Assembly (NCBI GenBank): GCA_964019055.1
Contig: OZ025216.1
Span: 3,813,501 to 3,877,500 of the forward strand
Reading direction: 5' to 3'
DNA length: 64,000 bases
DNA from: Anthopleura xanthogrammica
Lineage: Eukaryota; Cnidaria; Anthozoa; Actiniaria; Actiniidae
This document shows positions 13,001 through 22,530 of the stretch, in pieces (the first letter of the stretch is position 1; each line of letters begins with the position of its first letter). Below the pieces are notes generated by a model that saw only the letters and a list, made by a program, of their open reading frames with translations, did no database searches and had not been told where the DNA came from. Position numbers and translations under genes: made by a program.

Positions 13001-16000
13001 GTTTACAACTGTAATAATAAACTTCATGGAGCTTCAAATGTTTTTTTAGGGTTAATTTTTGATAATAGAAGCCGATGAATTGTGTAGAATTGTCTATGAT
13101 TATCTGTGGTTTCGCTTTTTCAATACTTTTTAAGCTCATGGTTTTGTTTGCTTCTACTTAGAGATGGAGATTACACATTATATATGGAGCAACAATTGAC
13201 TACATACAGTCATGTAGAGTAAAGGAGTAGCAGCTACTTGCAAGTATAAACTGATATACTCATAATATAAAGAATATACAATGTTTTCAGATAATTAGGT
13301 TTTTTTAGGTTTTTGACTAAATTGAAAATTCGCTTTTGTCTCTGATCGTGATTGCTATTTTTATTAAATCATGGTTTATACACTGTAAACAAGTCTTCAA
13401 CAGTTATTTTAATATGAATAAAAATGACTACACCGATTATGGAGCAAAAAAGGCGATTTCCGGATCATTTAGTGGCTCTAGACATGGGATAAATTGGCCC
13501 CTATAAAATTGGGCCAAAAAACGGTCCTATTATTAAGGGCAAAAACGGCCCCGTCAAAAGAGGGCGGTATCCGGGTCAAAAATTGGCTCTAGACATGAGC
13601 TAAATTGGCCCCTATAAAATTGGGCCAAAAAACGGTCCTAATATTAAGGGCTAAAACGGCCCCGTCAAAAGAGGGCGGTATCCGGGTCAAAAATTGGCTC
13701 TAGACATTGGCTAAATTGGCCCCTATAAAATTGGGCCAAAAAACGGTCCTAATATTAAGGGCTAAAACGGCCCCGTCAAAAGAGGGCGGTATCCGGGTCA
13801 AAAATTGGCTCTAGACATTGGCTAAATTGGCCCCTATAAAATTGGGCCAAAAAACGGTCCTAATATTAAGGGCTAAAACGGCCCCGACAAAAGAGGGCGG
13901 TATCCGGGTCAAAATTTTGGCCCCATTTTTGGGGCTGAAACGGCCCCGAACTGATTTACTGTGCTTAAGCTGACTTTTGCATTATAATTTATGGAACAAC
14001 AATAATATTGCAATATTTTACTCAAAAGAGATATCAAATCTTACATTGATACTGTAGTTGCCTGGTTGTACCACCGCCTCGATTTTGTGTTTCATTTTTT
14101 GATTTTCACAGGCCATTTCTAGGCTCCTGTTGACCATTATAGTTTGCCTGAACGCTTGTAGCTTTAATACCAGTGGGCAGGAAGGACAAAGAATACCTTT
14201 GCAGCAGAACTTGTAGACAGCTGTGGAGTAGAATAATTACAATTACTATTACAATTACTATTGCTATGAATTGTCCTTGTCCTTGTCCTTGTCCTTGTCC
14301 TTGTCCTTGTCCTTGTCCTTGTCCTTGTCCTTGTCCTTGTCCTTGTCCTTGTCCTTGTCCTTGTCCTTGTCCTTGTCCTTGTCCTTGTCCTTGTCCTTGT
14401 CCTTGTCCTTGTCCTTGTCCTTGTCCTTGTCCTTGTCCTTGTCCTTGTCCTTGTCCTTGTCCTTGTCCTTGTCCTTGTCCTTGTCCTTGTCCTTGTCCTT
14501 GTCCTTGTCCTTGTCCTTGTCCTTGTCCTTGTCCTTGTCCTTATAATCATTATTGTTAAACGACTTTACCTTCAACGGTGATTTCTGAACCAAGTGTAAT
14601 CTTTCTACTGATCTTGCTGGTTAAGTGAAACTCCAGAATTCTAGAACCTGTTTTTCAGTTGACATGATAATTAGCATGATATGACTGAATATATTCAAGA
14701 ATCTATCATAATAAATCAGATGGAAGAAAATGAAGAGGACTTTATCGGGTATAAAGGTATATGCACGAGACGTGTGTTTGGCGGCCCAAATTGGATCAAA
14801 GGCTTATGAATTATTTTTGAGTTTTTGAAGCTCTGCCTAAAATTTACAACCCAAAGTATTACTTGCCTGGTCTCATCCAATACAGGTACTCCGCGGGGAA
14901 AAGCTGGATCTTGTTTTGGCCGGGTAATCTTGTGACTACAGAGAGATAATCCTCATTGACTCTCTGTCTCATGTAAACTTCCATGTGATATAATCGACAT
15001 TTGCTAAAGTCCTTAAATCTGTATTGGCTTGTGCTCCTGTAAAAATAACGAAAAATTCTAACCGTTTTTTGTTGAAGTTGGACGTCTCGTTTGCAAACTA
15101 CTATGTCCCTATTTATTTATTTATTTATTTATAATCATTCTGAGGAGAATAAAATAAACAAAGACATGGCGGCCATGTTGGATGATATCTAACATGGCGG
15201 CTTTGAAAACCATCAACAGCAAATCTTATTACCCTCCATTACAAACTCTGGTCATGAATATAACCTTGTGTTTCGACTGTTGAAATGCTAGTTTACAAAC
15301 GAGACATCAAACTTCATGGGTCGCACTTCAACGAACGAAACACACAAACGAGCAAAACAACGATTAATTTAACATTTACTAACAATGTGTATCTGATAGG
15401 ATACGTAGGTGATTCGATTTTAATCAACAACTCCTCTGTTTCTCCCTCATCATCCAATCCTGGTTCTTTAACTTTTCTAAACCATATTTCGCATTCATCA
15501 CCACATGACGCTGAGATGAAGTAAAGTCCTGAGGTACTGACCTGAAAAATTAAGGTAATTGTATATATTGATTTTCAAATGGTCATAGAGTCTTGGAGAT
15601 AAACCATGGATATATCAAAATTCAAGAAAAAACTCTTGCAATTAATCAGGGCTAATTCAGTTTATACAGCTTTTTAAAGAATGTCCTTACCATAATATAA
15701 CCTTTTTGTCGTAGAGTGTAGTTTGAGAGACCCGAAAATCCAGGAATGGTAAAGGATGGCAAAACACTGGATATGTTTGGAGTACCACGAAACACTTCGT
15801 TGTCCTTCAAAATTAAGCTCGTTCTAGAAGTGATATACTTGTTCCATAATTCATACGAAACTCCACGTATGTTAGTGAAGTTATCTGCGGGCCATAAAAG
15901 AAAAAAGATTCGTAAAAGAATAATTAAGATGGATGGATGGATGGATGGATGGATGGATGGATGGATGGATGGATGGATGGATGGATGGATGGATGGATGG

Positions 16001-19000
16001 ATGGATGGATGGATGGATGGATGGATGGATGGATGGATGGATGGATGGATGGATGGATGGATGGATGGATGGATGGATGGATGGATGGATGGATGGATGG
16101 ATGGATGGATGGATGGATGGATGGATGGATGGATGGATGGATGGATGGATGGATGGATGGAAGGATGGATGGATGGATGGATGGATGGATGGATGGATGG
16201 GAAACGTCTTACCGAAAGATGATACATCTGGTTCACTGCACAACTTCAAAGTAGCACTCTTATCTGATGAACGAATTCTAATGGTGTTCGTTTTGAATTC
16301 AACGCTGCACTTCGCTATTTGCTCATTTGCAGTATCCATGGTAACAATACACTGGATGCTGCGCCCAGAATTCGAGTCGTACACCATGACAACCGATAGG
16401 CTATGATGTTGACTTTCGTTTTTAGCCTCGCAGCTACGATTTAATGTCACAGTGTAAATGTAGACACTTCTTTCTAAATGTCGTTGGATCCACTGGGGAT
16501 TTGATTCCTAAACACAGAGAGTGATTTACAAAATTCTTGAGCTAATAAACGTTTTCATTCGTGGTCTGATATAACACTATTACTATAAAGTTAGAGAAAA
16601 CTAATCTCACTAATCACCTTAGTAACGTTTATCGACGTTAAATTTCTTGATGGAGAATGCAGGATATCTGCACTATCAATGACGTTTCGACCTTGGAAAT
16701 CATTGTCAAAATGCTTCTTTTTGACTCGCCGATTTGAAGGCAAAGAATATGGAATATTCGTGTGAAGACTTGTGTGATTTTTGACCTGCAAATCATTAAC
16801 AAAATGTCTACTCAGAATCGGCATGATCATCCATCATTGAAAAAAAGTAATTTCACCTTAGTCGACGTTGGATTCATATGTTGTGGGGAGACGGCTCTGT
16901 GGAGAATCGTCTGATTTTGAACCTGCAAATCATTACCAAAGTCAAAATGGGTATGATCATTCCTAACAAGGCTATAACTGATGAAGCTAGACAATCTTGA
17001 AAAAGGACTAGAAGCAAAGCTATAAAAAAAGGTAATTCCACCTTCGTCGCCGTTAGATTCATAGTGGAAGATGAGACGGTTGTGTGGAGAATCGTTTGAT
17101 TGGCAACCTGCAAATCATTAACAAAGTGTTTTATTCGGAATCGCCATGATGATCCTTCATTGAAAAAGGACTAGAAGCGAAACTAGAGAATGCAATCTTA
17201 CCTTAGTAGTCGTCATATTCATAGGTTGAGATGAGGCGGTTGTTCGCAGAATCGTCTGGTTTTGAACCTGCAAATTATCACAAAGATAATGCATATAAGG
17301 ATTCAATTTTTTGAAAATTGGCAAATTTACAGAGGTTTGTATGTTTTGGGGTATAACGTAAGATTATATATATCTGTAAATTTTTCAGTTTTCAAAAATA
17401 GTTTTCTCAGCCAATATAACACCTAGAATAATGAATCATCGTACATTGATCAGTTTAATTTGAACTCATTTGAATTTGCGGTCGCCATTTTGGCAACTGA
17501 GGATCTATTGCAAAATCATTGGTTTAAAATATAGAACATAGATCTAGAAGCGAATGGGAATCGAAGTATGTTAATAAGATGTATCCAGCGATACAACTCG
17601 TGGAATATTCATAAACTGTTCCATTGACAGAGTTTCTAGCTGTTTCTTTACGTCCGCAGTGATGATAAAGTGTCGAGGTATATTCAACGACTCGGAGTAT
17701 TGGTCCGGCCGGGAATTGAACCCACGACCTCTTGCACCAAAGTCCGATACTCAACCAACTGAGCCCACCCGGTGGCGGTTTCAAATGTATAGCCATGTTA
17801 TTTTTAAGTTAGAGAAAACTAATGTCACCTCTGCCGACGTTAGATTGACTGGTGGAGAAGACAGGATAGCTGTATGAAGAAATGCCTTGTTTTGAACCTG
17901 GAAAACATTCAAGATTATCTATTAAGAATGGTAGCCAACGTTTATTGTGATAAACCTAAGAAGAAGCTACTCTTACTACTGTACACGTTAGGTTTATTGG
18001 TGGGGAAGACGGGATAGCTGTAAGAGAAGCTGCCTTATTTATAACCTTAAAAACATTCAAGATGATTTCTTAATAAGAATAGTAGCCAAAGTTTATCAAG
18101 TTGTGATAAACATAAGAAGAAGCTAATCTTACCACTGTAGACGTTAGGTTTATTGGTGGGGAAGACAGGATAGCTGTAAGAGAAGCTGCCTTATTTTGAA
18201 CCTGGAAAACATTCAAGATGATTTCTTAATAAGAATAGTAGCCAAAGTTTATCAAGTTGTGATAAACCTAAGAAGAAGCTACTCTTACTACTGTAGACGT
18301 TAGGTTTATTGGTGGGGAAGACGGGATAGCTGTAAGAGAAGCTGCCTTATTTATAACCTTAAAAACATTCAAGATGATTTCTTAATAAGAATAGTAGCCA
18401 AAGTTTATCAAGTTGTGATAAACATAAGAAGAAGCTAATCTTACCACTGTAGACGTTAGGTTTATTGGTGGGGAAGACAGGACAGCTGTAAGGGAAGCTG
18501 CCTTATTTTGAACCTGGAAAACATTCAAGATGATTTATTAAGAATGGTAGCCAATGTTTATTGTGATAAACCTAAGAAGAAGCTACTCTTACCACTGTAG
18601 ACGTTAGGTTTATTGGTGGGGAAGGCAGGACAGCTGTAAGAGAAGCTGCCTTATTTTGAACCTGGAAAACATTCAAGATGATTTATTAAGAATGGTAGCC
18701 AATGTTTATTGTGATAAACCTAAGAAGAAGCTACTCTTACCACTGTAGACGTTAGGTTTATTGGTGGGGAAGGCAGGACAGCTGTAAGAGAAGCTGCCTT
18801 ATTTTGAACCTGGAAAACATTCAAGATGATTTATTAAGAATGGTAGCCAATGTTTATTGTGATAAACCTAAGAAGAAGCTAATCTTACCACTGTAGACGT
18901 TAGGTTTATTGGTGGGGAAGACAGGACAGCTGTATGAGAAGCTGCCTTATTTTGAACCTAGAAAACATTCAAGATGATTTATTAAGAATGGTAGCCAAAC

Positions 19001-22000
19001 TTCGTTGAAATAAGCCTATACTTTTTAAGTTAGAGAAACTAATCTTACCGCTGTCGATGTCAGATTAACTGGTGGAGACGACGGGTTAGCTGTGTGAAGA
19101 ACTGCCTTCTTTTGAACCTGGAACAATCATTCAACATGAATTATTTATTGGGAATAGTAGCCAGCTTTTATTAAATTGTAATAAACGGCCATACTTTTGA
19201 AGTTGGAGAAACTAATCTTACCAGTGTCGACGTTAGGTTAATTGGTGGAGAAACGGGACAGCTGTATGAAGAGCTGTGTCATTTTGAACCTTGAAATCAG
19301 TTATTTAATAGGAATGATAGCAAACATTTGTCGTAAAAAAATTCTTTACTTTTGAAGCTGGAGAAGCTAATCTTACCACTATCGACGTAAGAAGAACTGC
19401 CTCATTTTCAACCTGAAAAACATTTAATAGGAATTTAATAAAATAACAAATTAATTAATTAATAACAAAGGTAGCCAACCTTAATTGTAATAATTCTATA
19501 CCAAACTAATCTTACCACTGTCGACGTTGGATTGATTGGTGAAGAGGATTGGACAAATGTGTGGAATGGGAGCTTGTTTTGAACTTGCAATTCTTTACCA
19601 ATGGTTTTAACAAAAACTGCGTAAAATGTAAAAAAATCAAAAAATGGAAATGATAAAAAACTCAACTCAACTAAAACTCCAAACCAAACCAAACTTAGCT
19701 AAGTTTGATGTCTTAAATAACCACGTCAAGACACGAAAAAATGAATGATCTATAACTGCAAATAACTTTTTTTTTACCTGTAGGATTTCCACACGAAACA
19801 CCTCTAATAAAAAACGAATGACAGTATTGTCTTTGTTTATATTCGAGTACACAGTCTGCAAGCGAAGCTTCTTTGCCACGGCACTTCTCCAGAGACAAGA
19901 TTGTTGACAGGTTTGCTATCAATGGCGGTGACCATGGACTTGCTTTACCAGTCATACATAGCATATTACAGGCTATTCTTGATTCTTTGACGTTCCAGTA
20001 TCTAGCACAAATCTTGCCCCAACGACCTTCGATTTTTACTTCTACATATCCTTGATTTGGTGTCGACCCTCCAGTTAGACGAATACCTTGAACTGTTACT
20101 ATTTCAAAGCAAAAATAAACGATATTACGTTTTGTTTAGTAGTTTGTAAAAATCCATTTTCATAATGTCACCAACAGAGCCCAGGGGAGAGGTAAGGCTC
20201 TCTCGTAATTTTTCCTTGAGGCCCGAACACTTTGTGATGATGGCCTTTCAGTTCATCAAATGCGAAGTGACAAGGAAATGTTGGAATTGGAATTTGGCTG
20301 TTTAGGTTTTGCGGAGGAAGGAAAAATCGGGAAAACCCGAAGAAAACCTGGAAAAATCTACCAATCAAGTAAAATAGGGGCCTAACAAGTTCTACTCACC
20401 TACGATCGATGCCGAGTTCAGGAATCGAACCGAGAACCCAGAGGTGAGAGGCAAGTGTACAAGTGCTACACCACCCTTGATTCCCCACTATTATTACATG
20501 CTTTTTAGCTATGAATTTCTTCACAACTTAGTAAATGCTTTTAAAAAGTCAATTATCTATAATTAACTTATTCGGCCTCAAAATATTTCTTTTTAGGGAC
20601 GGACCAAAGCTCCCCTACTCCATTTGCCCCCTTATGCTGAATATTGGATTCCTTCAATCGAAAAAAACCTCAATCTTAATGAATACTTTCATACCTTTAG
20701 GGCGTGGTTGTGGCGTCGTTGGAGGACCCCCGCTAACACCACCTCCTCCTCCACCACCTCCTCCTCCTCCTCCACCATATTTATTTCCTTAAACAAAAAA
20801 TGGGAATAAAGGTGACTTTTAGTTCAGAGCTGGACCCACTTTTTTCGATGCGCGCGCGTTGAGGACGAACCGAGTAGTGCAAGGAGGCTGGTAATAAGAA
20901 TCGTTAAGATAAAAGTGGGTCCAGGGACATTTGTCTGCGCATGCGTCACCACATCACGTTTTCGGAATGTGAACATCGAGCAATAATTGATACCCCCTCC
21001 AGCAGTCGGCCATGCGACTTTGTAGGTTGGATGATGACTGGCGGTTGATTTTACTTGAAAAAAATTAAGAAATGAAAGGTACAGATTTCCACACCCCTTG
21101 CTAAATTCATTGAATTCTACCTTTGCTTTCTTTTTATTCGTATTTGGGTATTTTCCGTTCCTACCTTTTTGTTTATCAGGTTCGAAGCAAAACTATCGAT
21201 AACCCAAGACATTTTAGTCTTCATGTAAAGCCGCGGATACACGAGCGATTTTTTTCTTGCACAGGCGACGCGATTTTTTAAAATCACCAACGCGCTGTGG
21301 TGACTAGACGAGCGACAAATGTTGGCCATAACGGCCAACATTTCTAAAAGAAACGAAGCCTTGTTTTGGTTCTTGCATTTTATTAGATGGATAAGCTTTA
21401 GTTGCGTCGCGAGTTCAAGTTGCAGATTAGCAACACGAGCAACAAAGTCCGTGAGTTTGTTGCGAACATTTCAACTCTCTTGATTTCTCGCAACTTTTTT
21501 TCGCGATTTGTGCATGATATAGTATGCAAAGAACTATTATTTAATGAGTTGCAAAAAAATTCTGATCACTTCCGGTGGCGCAATTTTTGCTTCAAAAACT
21601 CGCGCGTAGGCATCTAATTAAATGCTGATTATCTAAAAAACGAGCTCGGGACACCCCACTTTTCTTTTCATATTCGGAATCAGCATTGTATTTTGCTTAG
21701 AAATATCGTAGTTTAAGACTAATGTTATTATAAGTTTATAAGTCAAACGATGATCGGCCTTGCACTTTAACACTATGACGTCACATTAAAATAATTTATT
21801 GTTTTAACGCTAAGGATCATGGTCGCCAGAGGGGACAAAATAGCCTTAAACAAAACAATTTGGATTGCAACGGAGTTCCTAGATAAGTTGAAGGAAAATT
21901 GTATTAGATTGCACCTAACCCCTGATACAATGCTCTCAATATTGATTCTACATGAAGTGAATAGTTGAATAGTACATTATAATGGTTCCAATATATTGAT

Positions 22001-22219
22001 GCTGTTAAGGTGTATTTGCTTTAACTTGTAATACTTAACACTGGTCATTATGACACACCAATTCATGAGATGATGATGATATTTTTTTAAATAATTTTTG
22101 TTTGGCTTAAGTTATTATGTTTACTTACTTTCGGAATCCCTGATATAAGCATAAAACCCATTAATCTGGAATACACGTGACCATAAAATTGTTATCAATA
22201 ACCAACGTGGAATCTTCAT
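262..22219 (-). CDS. Giant multidomain receptor, 5' part of the gene (left copy, runs off window)
   Basis: Minus-strand paralogue of the gene at 31676-61017, reading from an ATG at 22219 down to the window edge. I can place 43 exons, matching right-arm exons 1-36 plus seven extra stalk cassettes. The order is signal peptide, Gly linker, SRCR, stalk, PA14, MAM, LDLa, MAM, MAM-like, D8C, F5/8C and the first two pentraxin exons. CUB, LRR and 7TM exons would lie left of position 1. Exon lengths and phases equal those of the other copy except for the signal-peptide and Gly-linker exons and a 68-nt stalk cassette (19222-19289) that shifts frame. Apart from that cassette I saw no stop in the exons I checked, so it may be functional if the cassette is skipped, or an early pseudogene. 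Confidence 0.8.
1478..2397 (-). CDS. F5/8 type C (discoidin) domain plus linker, left copy
   Basis: Exons 2081-2397, 1820-1964 and 1478-1606, lengths identical to the other arm. The second exon has the same protein sequence as the paralogue, whereas the first differs at about eight residues clustered in the predicted loop region. Confidence 0.87.
2566..2955 (-). CDS. D8C (uromodulin/GP2-type) domain, left copy
   Basis: A 390-nt exon with the same motifs and very few changes from 49023-49412. The domain looks intact. Confidence 0.84.
3320..3782 (-). CDS. MAM-like module 3, left copy
   Basis: Exons 3517-3782 and 3320-3404. It contains [20 protein letters not shown] like the other copy. The first exon starts [14 protein letters not shown], quite unlike [12 protein letters not shown] in the paralogue. 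Confidence 0.65.
3848..4690. mobile_element. Left-arm-only insertion related to a GGACCCACTTTTATC element family
   Basis: Starts with CAGAGCTGGACCCACTTTTATC, followed by the inverted GATAAAAGTGGGTCCAG near 3940. The body (to about 4560) matches 33060-33760 in inverted orientation. A poly-G run sits at 4582-4602. The homologous right-arm intron lacks it. Confidence 0.55.
4806..6695 (-). CDS. MAM domain 2, left copy
   Basis: Exons 6552-6695, 6214-6464 and 4806-4896 (144, 251 and 91 nt, as in the other arm). The second intron holds the roughly 860-bp perfect (ATCC)n array. No stops were seen. Confidence 0.87.
4987..5850. repeat. Perfect (ATCC)n tetranucleotide array, about 216 copies
   Basis: Uninterrupted ATCC units, then three variants with AGGCTATCA inserts and a CCTT-rich tail to about 6170. 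It lies in the second MAM 2 intron of the left copy; the mirror intron has a GAAG-rich array (46610-46770). All long frames here are repeat translations. Confidence 0.97.
6895..8047. mobile_element. Fold-back DNA transposon with 337-bp terminal inverted repeats
   Basis: Ends are CACAGGGAGCCC and GGGCTCCCTGTG. Inverted repeats span 6895-7231 and 7711-8047. GGTAAAG is duplicated at 6888-6894 and 8048-8054, whereas the mirror site near 45880 has one copy and no insert. The 480-bp core has no coding frame of note. It is non-autonomous; superfamily not assigned (7-bp target duplication). Confidence 0.85.
8206..8718. repeat. (GGTAGT)n hexanucleotide array, about 84 copies
   Basis: Perfect array in the intron between the LDLa linker exon and MAM 2. 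The mirror intron holds (CACCAG)n at 45001-45351, so the motif itself has changed. Confidence 0.97.
8755..9710 (-). CDS. LDL-receptor class A repeats, left copy
   Basis: Exons 9483-9710, 8923-9018 and 8755-8808, lengths as in the other copy. The GSDEEGC and CDGRRDC motifs are intact. Confidence 0.86.
9190..9290 (-). repeat. tRNA-like SINE head, left arm
   Basis: On the minus strand TAGCTCAGTGGTTAGGGCG resembles a tRNA A box and GGTCGTGGATTCGATTC a B box. The acceptor-stem halves do not pair, so it is a SINE or tRNA relic and not a tRNA gene. Shared with 44145-44235. Confidence 0.6.
10020..10510 (-). CDS. MAM domain 1, left copy
   Basis: Exons 10260-10510 and 10020-10128, lengths equal to 40892-41142 and 42227-42335. 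The short intron (131 bp) is the ancestral form without the insertion found in the other arm. Confidence 0.85.
11189..14647 (-). CDS. Cys-bearing extracellular region, left copy
   Basis: Exons 14570-14647, 14045-14220, 11397-11484 and 11189-11314 match the right-arm exons exactly in length. The intron between 14045 and 11484 is about 2.4 kb longer than its 147-bp counterpart because of the CACAG-ended element at 11556-13963. Confidence 0.68.
11556..13963. mobile_element. Non-autonomous DNA transposon with CACAG ends and internal minisatellites
   Basis: Ends are CACAGTAAAT and ATTTACTGTG with an apparent 2-bp CT target duplication. The mirror intron (near 40225) has the empty site CTACACTTAAG. 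Interior: a 120-bp-class repeat rich in TTTTGGCCC at about 11760-12400 and a different 110-bp-class repeat rich in GGGCCAAAAAACGGTCC at about 13490-13930. It may be CACTA-like. The long frame across 11580-12401 is only repeat translation. Confidence 0.75.
14273..14541. repeat. (CCTTGT)n hexanucleotide array
   Basis: About 45 perfect units, next to the Cys-region exon donor at 14570 (minus). The mirror array is at 39656-39893. Confidence 0.97.
14867..15884 (-). CDS. PA14-like domain, left copy
   Basis: Exons 15691-15884, 15405-15541 and 14867-15036, of identical lengths and phases to 37925-39014. The GC-AG intron after the third exon is conserved (GCAAGT). No stops were seen. Confidence 0.75.
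15930..16200. repeat. (GGAT)n array in the PA14 upstream intron, left arm
   Basis: About 67 units with one GGAA variant near 16160. The mirror intron (37660-37880) has an ATCC array interrupted by CCTC runs. Confidence 0.96.
16213..16507 (-). CDS. Unassigned extracellular module before PA14, left copy
   Basis: A 295-nt exon with the same phases as 37329-37623 and only a few residue changes (for example T-L-K for N-L-E near the end). The fold is not recognised. Confidence 0.65.
16618..17267 (-). CDS. Distal stalk exons, left copy
   Basis: Exons 17202-17267, 17042-17107 and 16857-16922 (66 nt each, VQNQTIL or VANQTIL type, ending T-K) and 16618-16785 (168 nt). All are phase 0-0 and one-to-one with right-arm exons at 36574, 36733, 36918 and 37055. 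The last exon has one extra serine codon here. Confidence 0.75.
17640..17785 (-). repeat. tRNA-like SINE, left arm only
   Basis: Minus strand: GGGCTCAGTTGGTTGAGTAT (A box) and GGTCGTGGGTTCAATTCCC (B box). It lies among the stalk exons, in a stretch that has no counterpart in the right arm. Confidence 0.6.
17829..19117 (-). CDS. Expanded tandem array of nine 69-nt stalk cassette exons, left copy
   Basis: Exons at 19049-19117, 18889-18957, 18741-18809, 18593-18661, 18445-18513, 18289-18357, 18133-18201, 17977-18045 and 17829-17897. Each is phase 0-0 and encodes 23 residues such as [20 protein letters not shown]. Among the eight cassettes from 18957 downward the exon-plus-intron period is 148 or 156 bp, leaving introns of only 79-87 bp. 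Cassettes at 17977 and 18289 share a TTTAAG acceptor and an AGTA donor end, alternating with TTCCAG types at 18133 and 18445, so part of the array is a 312-bp dimeric higher-order repeat. The other arm keeps one or two equivalents. Confidence 0.78.
19222..19289 (-). pseudogene. Frame-disrupted stalk cassette exon (68 nt instead of 69)
   Basis: Homologue of the intact 69-nt cassette at 35658-35726. One base is missing in the middle (CCCGTTTCTCC against CCCGTCTTCTC), giving an in-frame TAA before the exon ends. Acceptor and donor (GTAAGA) look usable. Because flanking cassettes are phase 0, skipping this exon would restore the reading frame; inclusion would truncate the receptor. Confidence 0.75.
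19377..19616 (-). CDS. First two stalk exons, left copy
   Basis: Exons 19516-19616 (101 nt, phase 1 to 0, starting [15 protein letters not shown]) and 19377-19412 (36 nt, [12 protein letters not shown]). They match 34752-34852 and 35526-35561 of the other copy in length and phase. Confidence 0.75.
19778..20098 (-). CDS. SRCR domain exon, left copy
   Basis: A 321-nt exon with the same boundaries and phases as 34255-34575. It keeps the SRCR landmarks ([19 protein letters not shown]). Replacements include N/S and Y/H changes in the second half. The domain looks intact. Confidence 0.88.
20395..20495 (-). repeat. tRNA-like SINE, left arm
   Basis: Minus strand GGAATCAAGGGTGGTGTAGC then TTCTCGGTTCGATTCCTGA. 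Matches 34110-34200. Confidence 0.55.
20695..20787 (-). CDS. Glycine-rich linker exon, left copy
   Basis: Minus-strand counterpart of 33788-33898. It starts RNKY, has a run of 13 glycines, then the same [14 protein letters not shown] end and a phase 1 donor (GTATGA). Read on the plus strand it looks like a proline run, which is a shadow frame. Confidence 0.7.
20827..21220 (+). mobile_element. Element of the GGACCCACTTTTATC family, left arm (interrupted)
   Basis: Starts CAGAGCTGGACCCACTTTT, has the GATAAAAGTGGGTCCAG partner near 20908, then runs to the TATCGATAACC stretch near 21200. It is followed by another repeat (about 21222-21620) rich in CGCGA motifs that is partly shared with 32270-32400. 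Confidence 0.5.
22129..22219 (-). CDS. Signal-peptide exon, left copy
   Basis: Counterpart of 31676-31757. It begins Met-Lys-Ile-Pro-Arg-Trp and has the same LLITILW hydrophobic core. It ends in phase 1 at GTAAGT. The last residues ([12 protein letters not shown]) are unrelated to those of the other copy (VKAHFHFQI), so the exon 3' end was replaced in one arm. Confidence 0.7.
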
Positions 22220-22284
22220 TCCTGTATATAAACATTAAAAAAAACTCAGTTCAAATGTTATCCATACCCCTTGAGATTAAACAC

Positions 22285-22530
22285 CTTTGGGCTGAACAAA
22301 AGTCAGGGCACGGTTAGCTCACAGATCGTATTGGAATTTAGCGTGTTAAGTTTTACGGTAGGAGGAAATCCAAATAACCCGGAGAAAAAACCGATTGAAG
22401 AGAGAGACGTAACAAACCCGGCCCTACGTCGCACATGTTATAGCAAGGCCAGGAATCGACCCCGAGACTCCAGTGGTGCGAGGCGAGTGTACTACTTCCG
22501 TGCCATCCCTGATTTTGAAACTCTATAACA
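22285..22530 (-). repeat. SINE, left arm, upstream of the gene start
   Basis: Minus strand: CACTCGCCTCGCACCACTGG, then GGGTCGATTCCTGGCC, then a CCTCC-TAAAACTTAACACGC tail. Mirror of 31390-31615. Confidence 0.6.
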
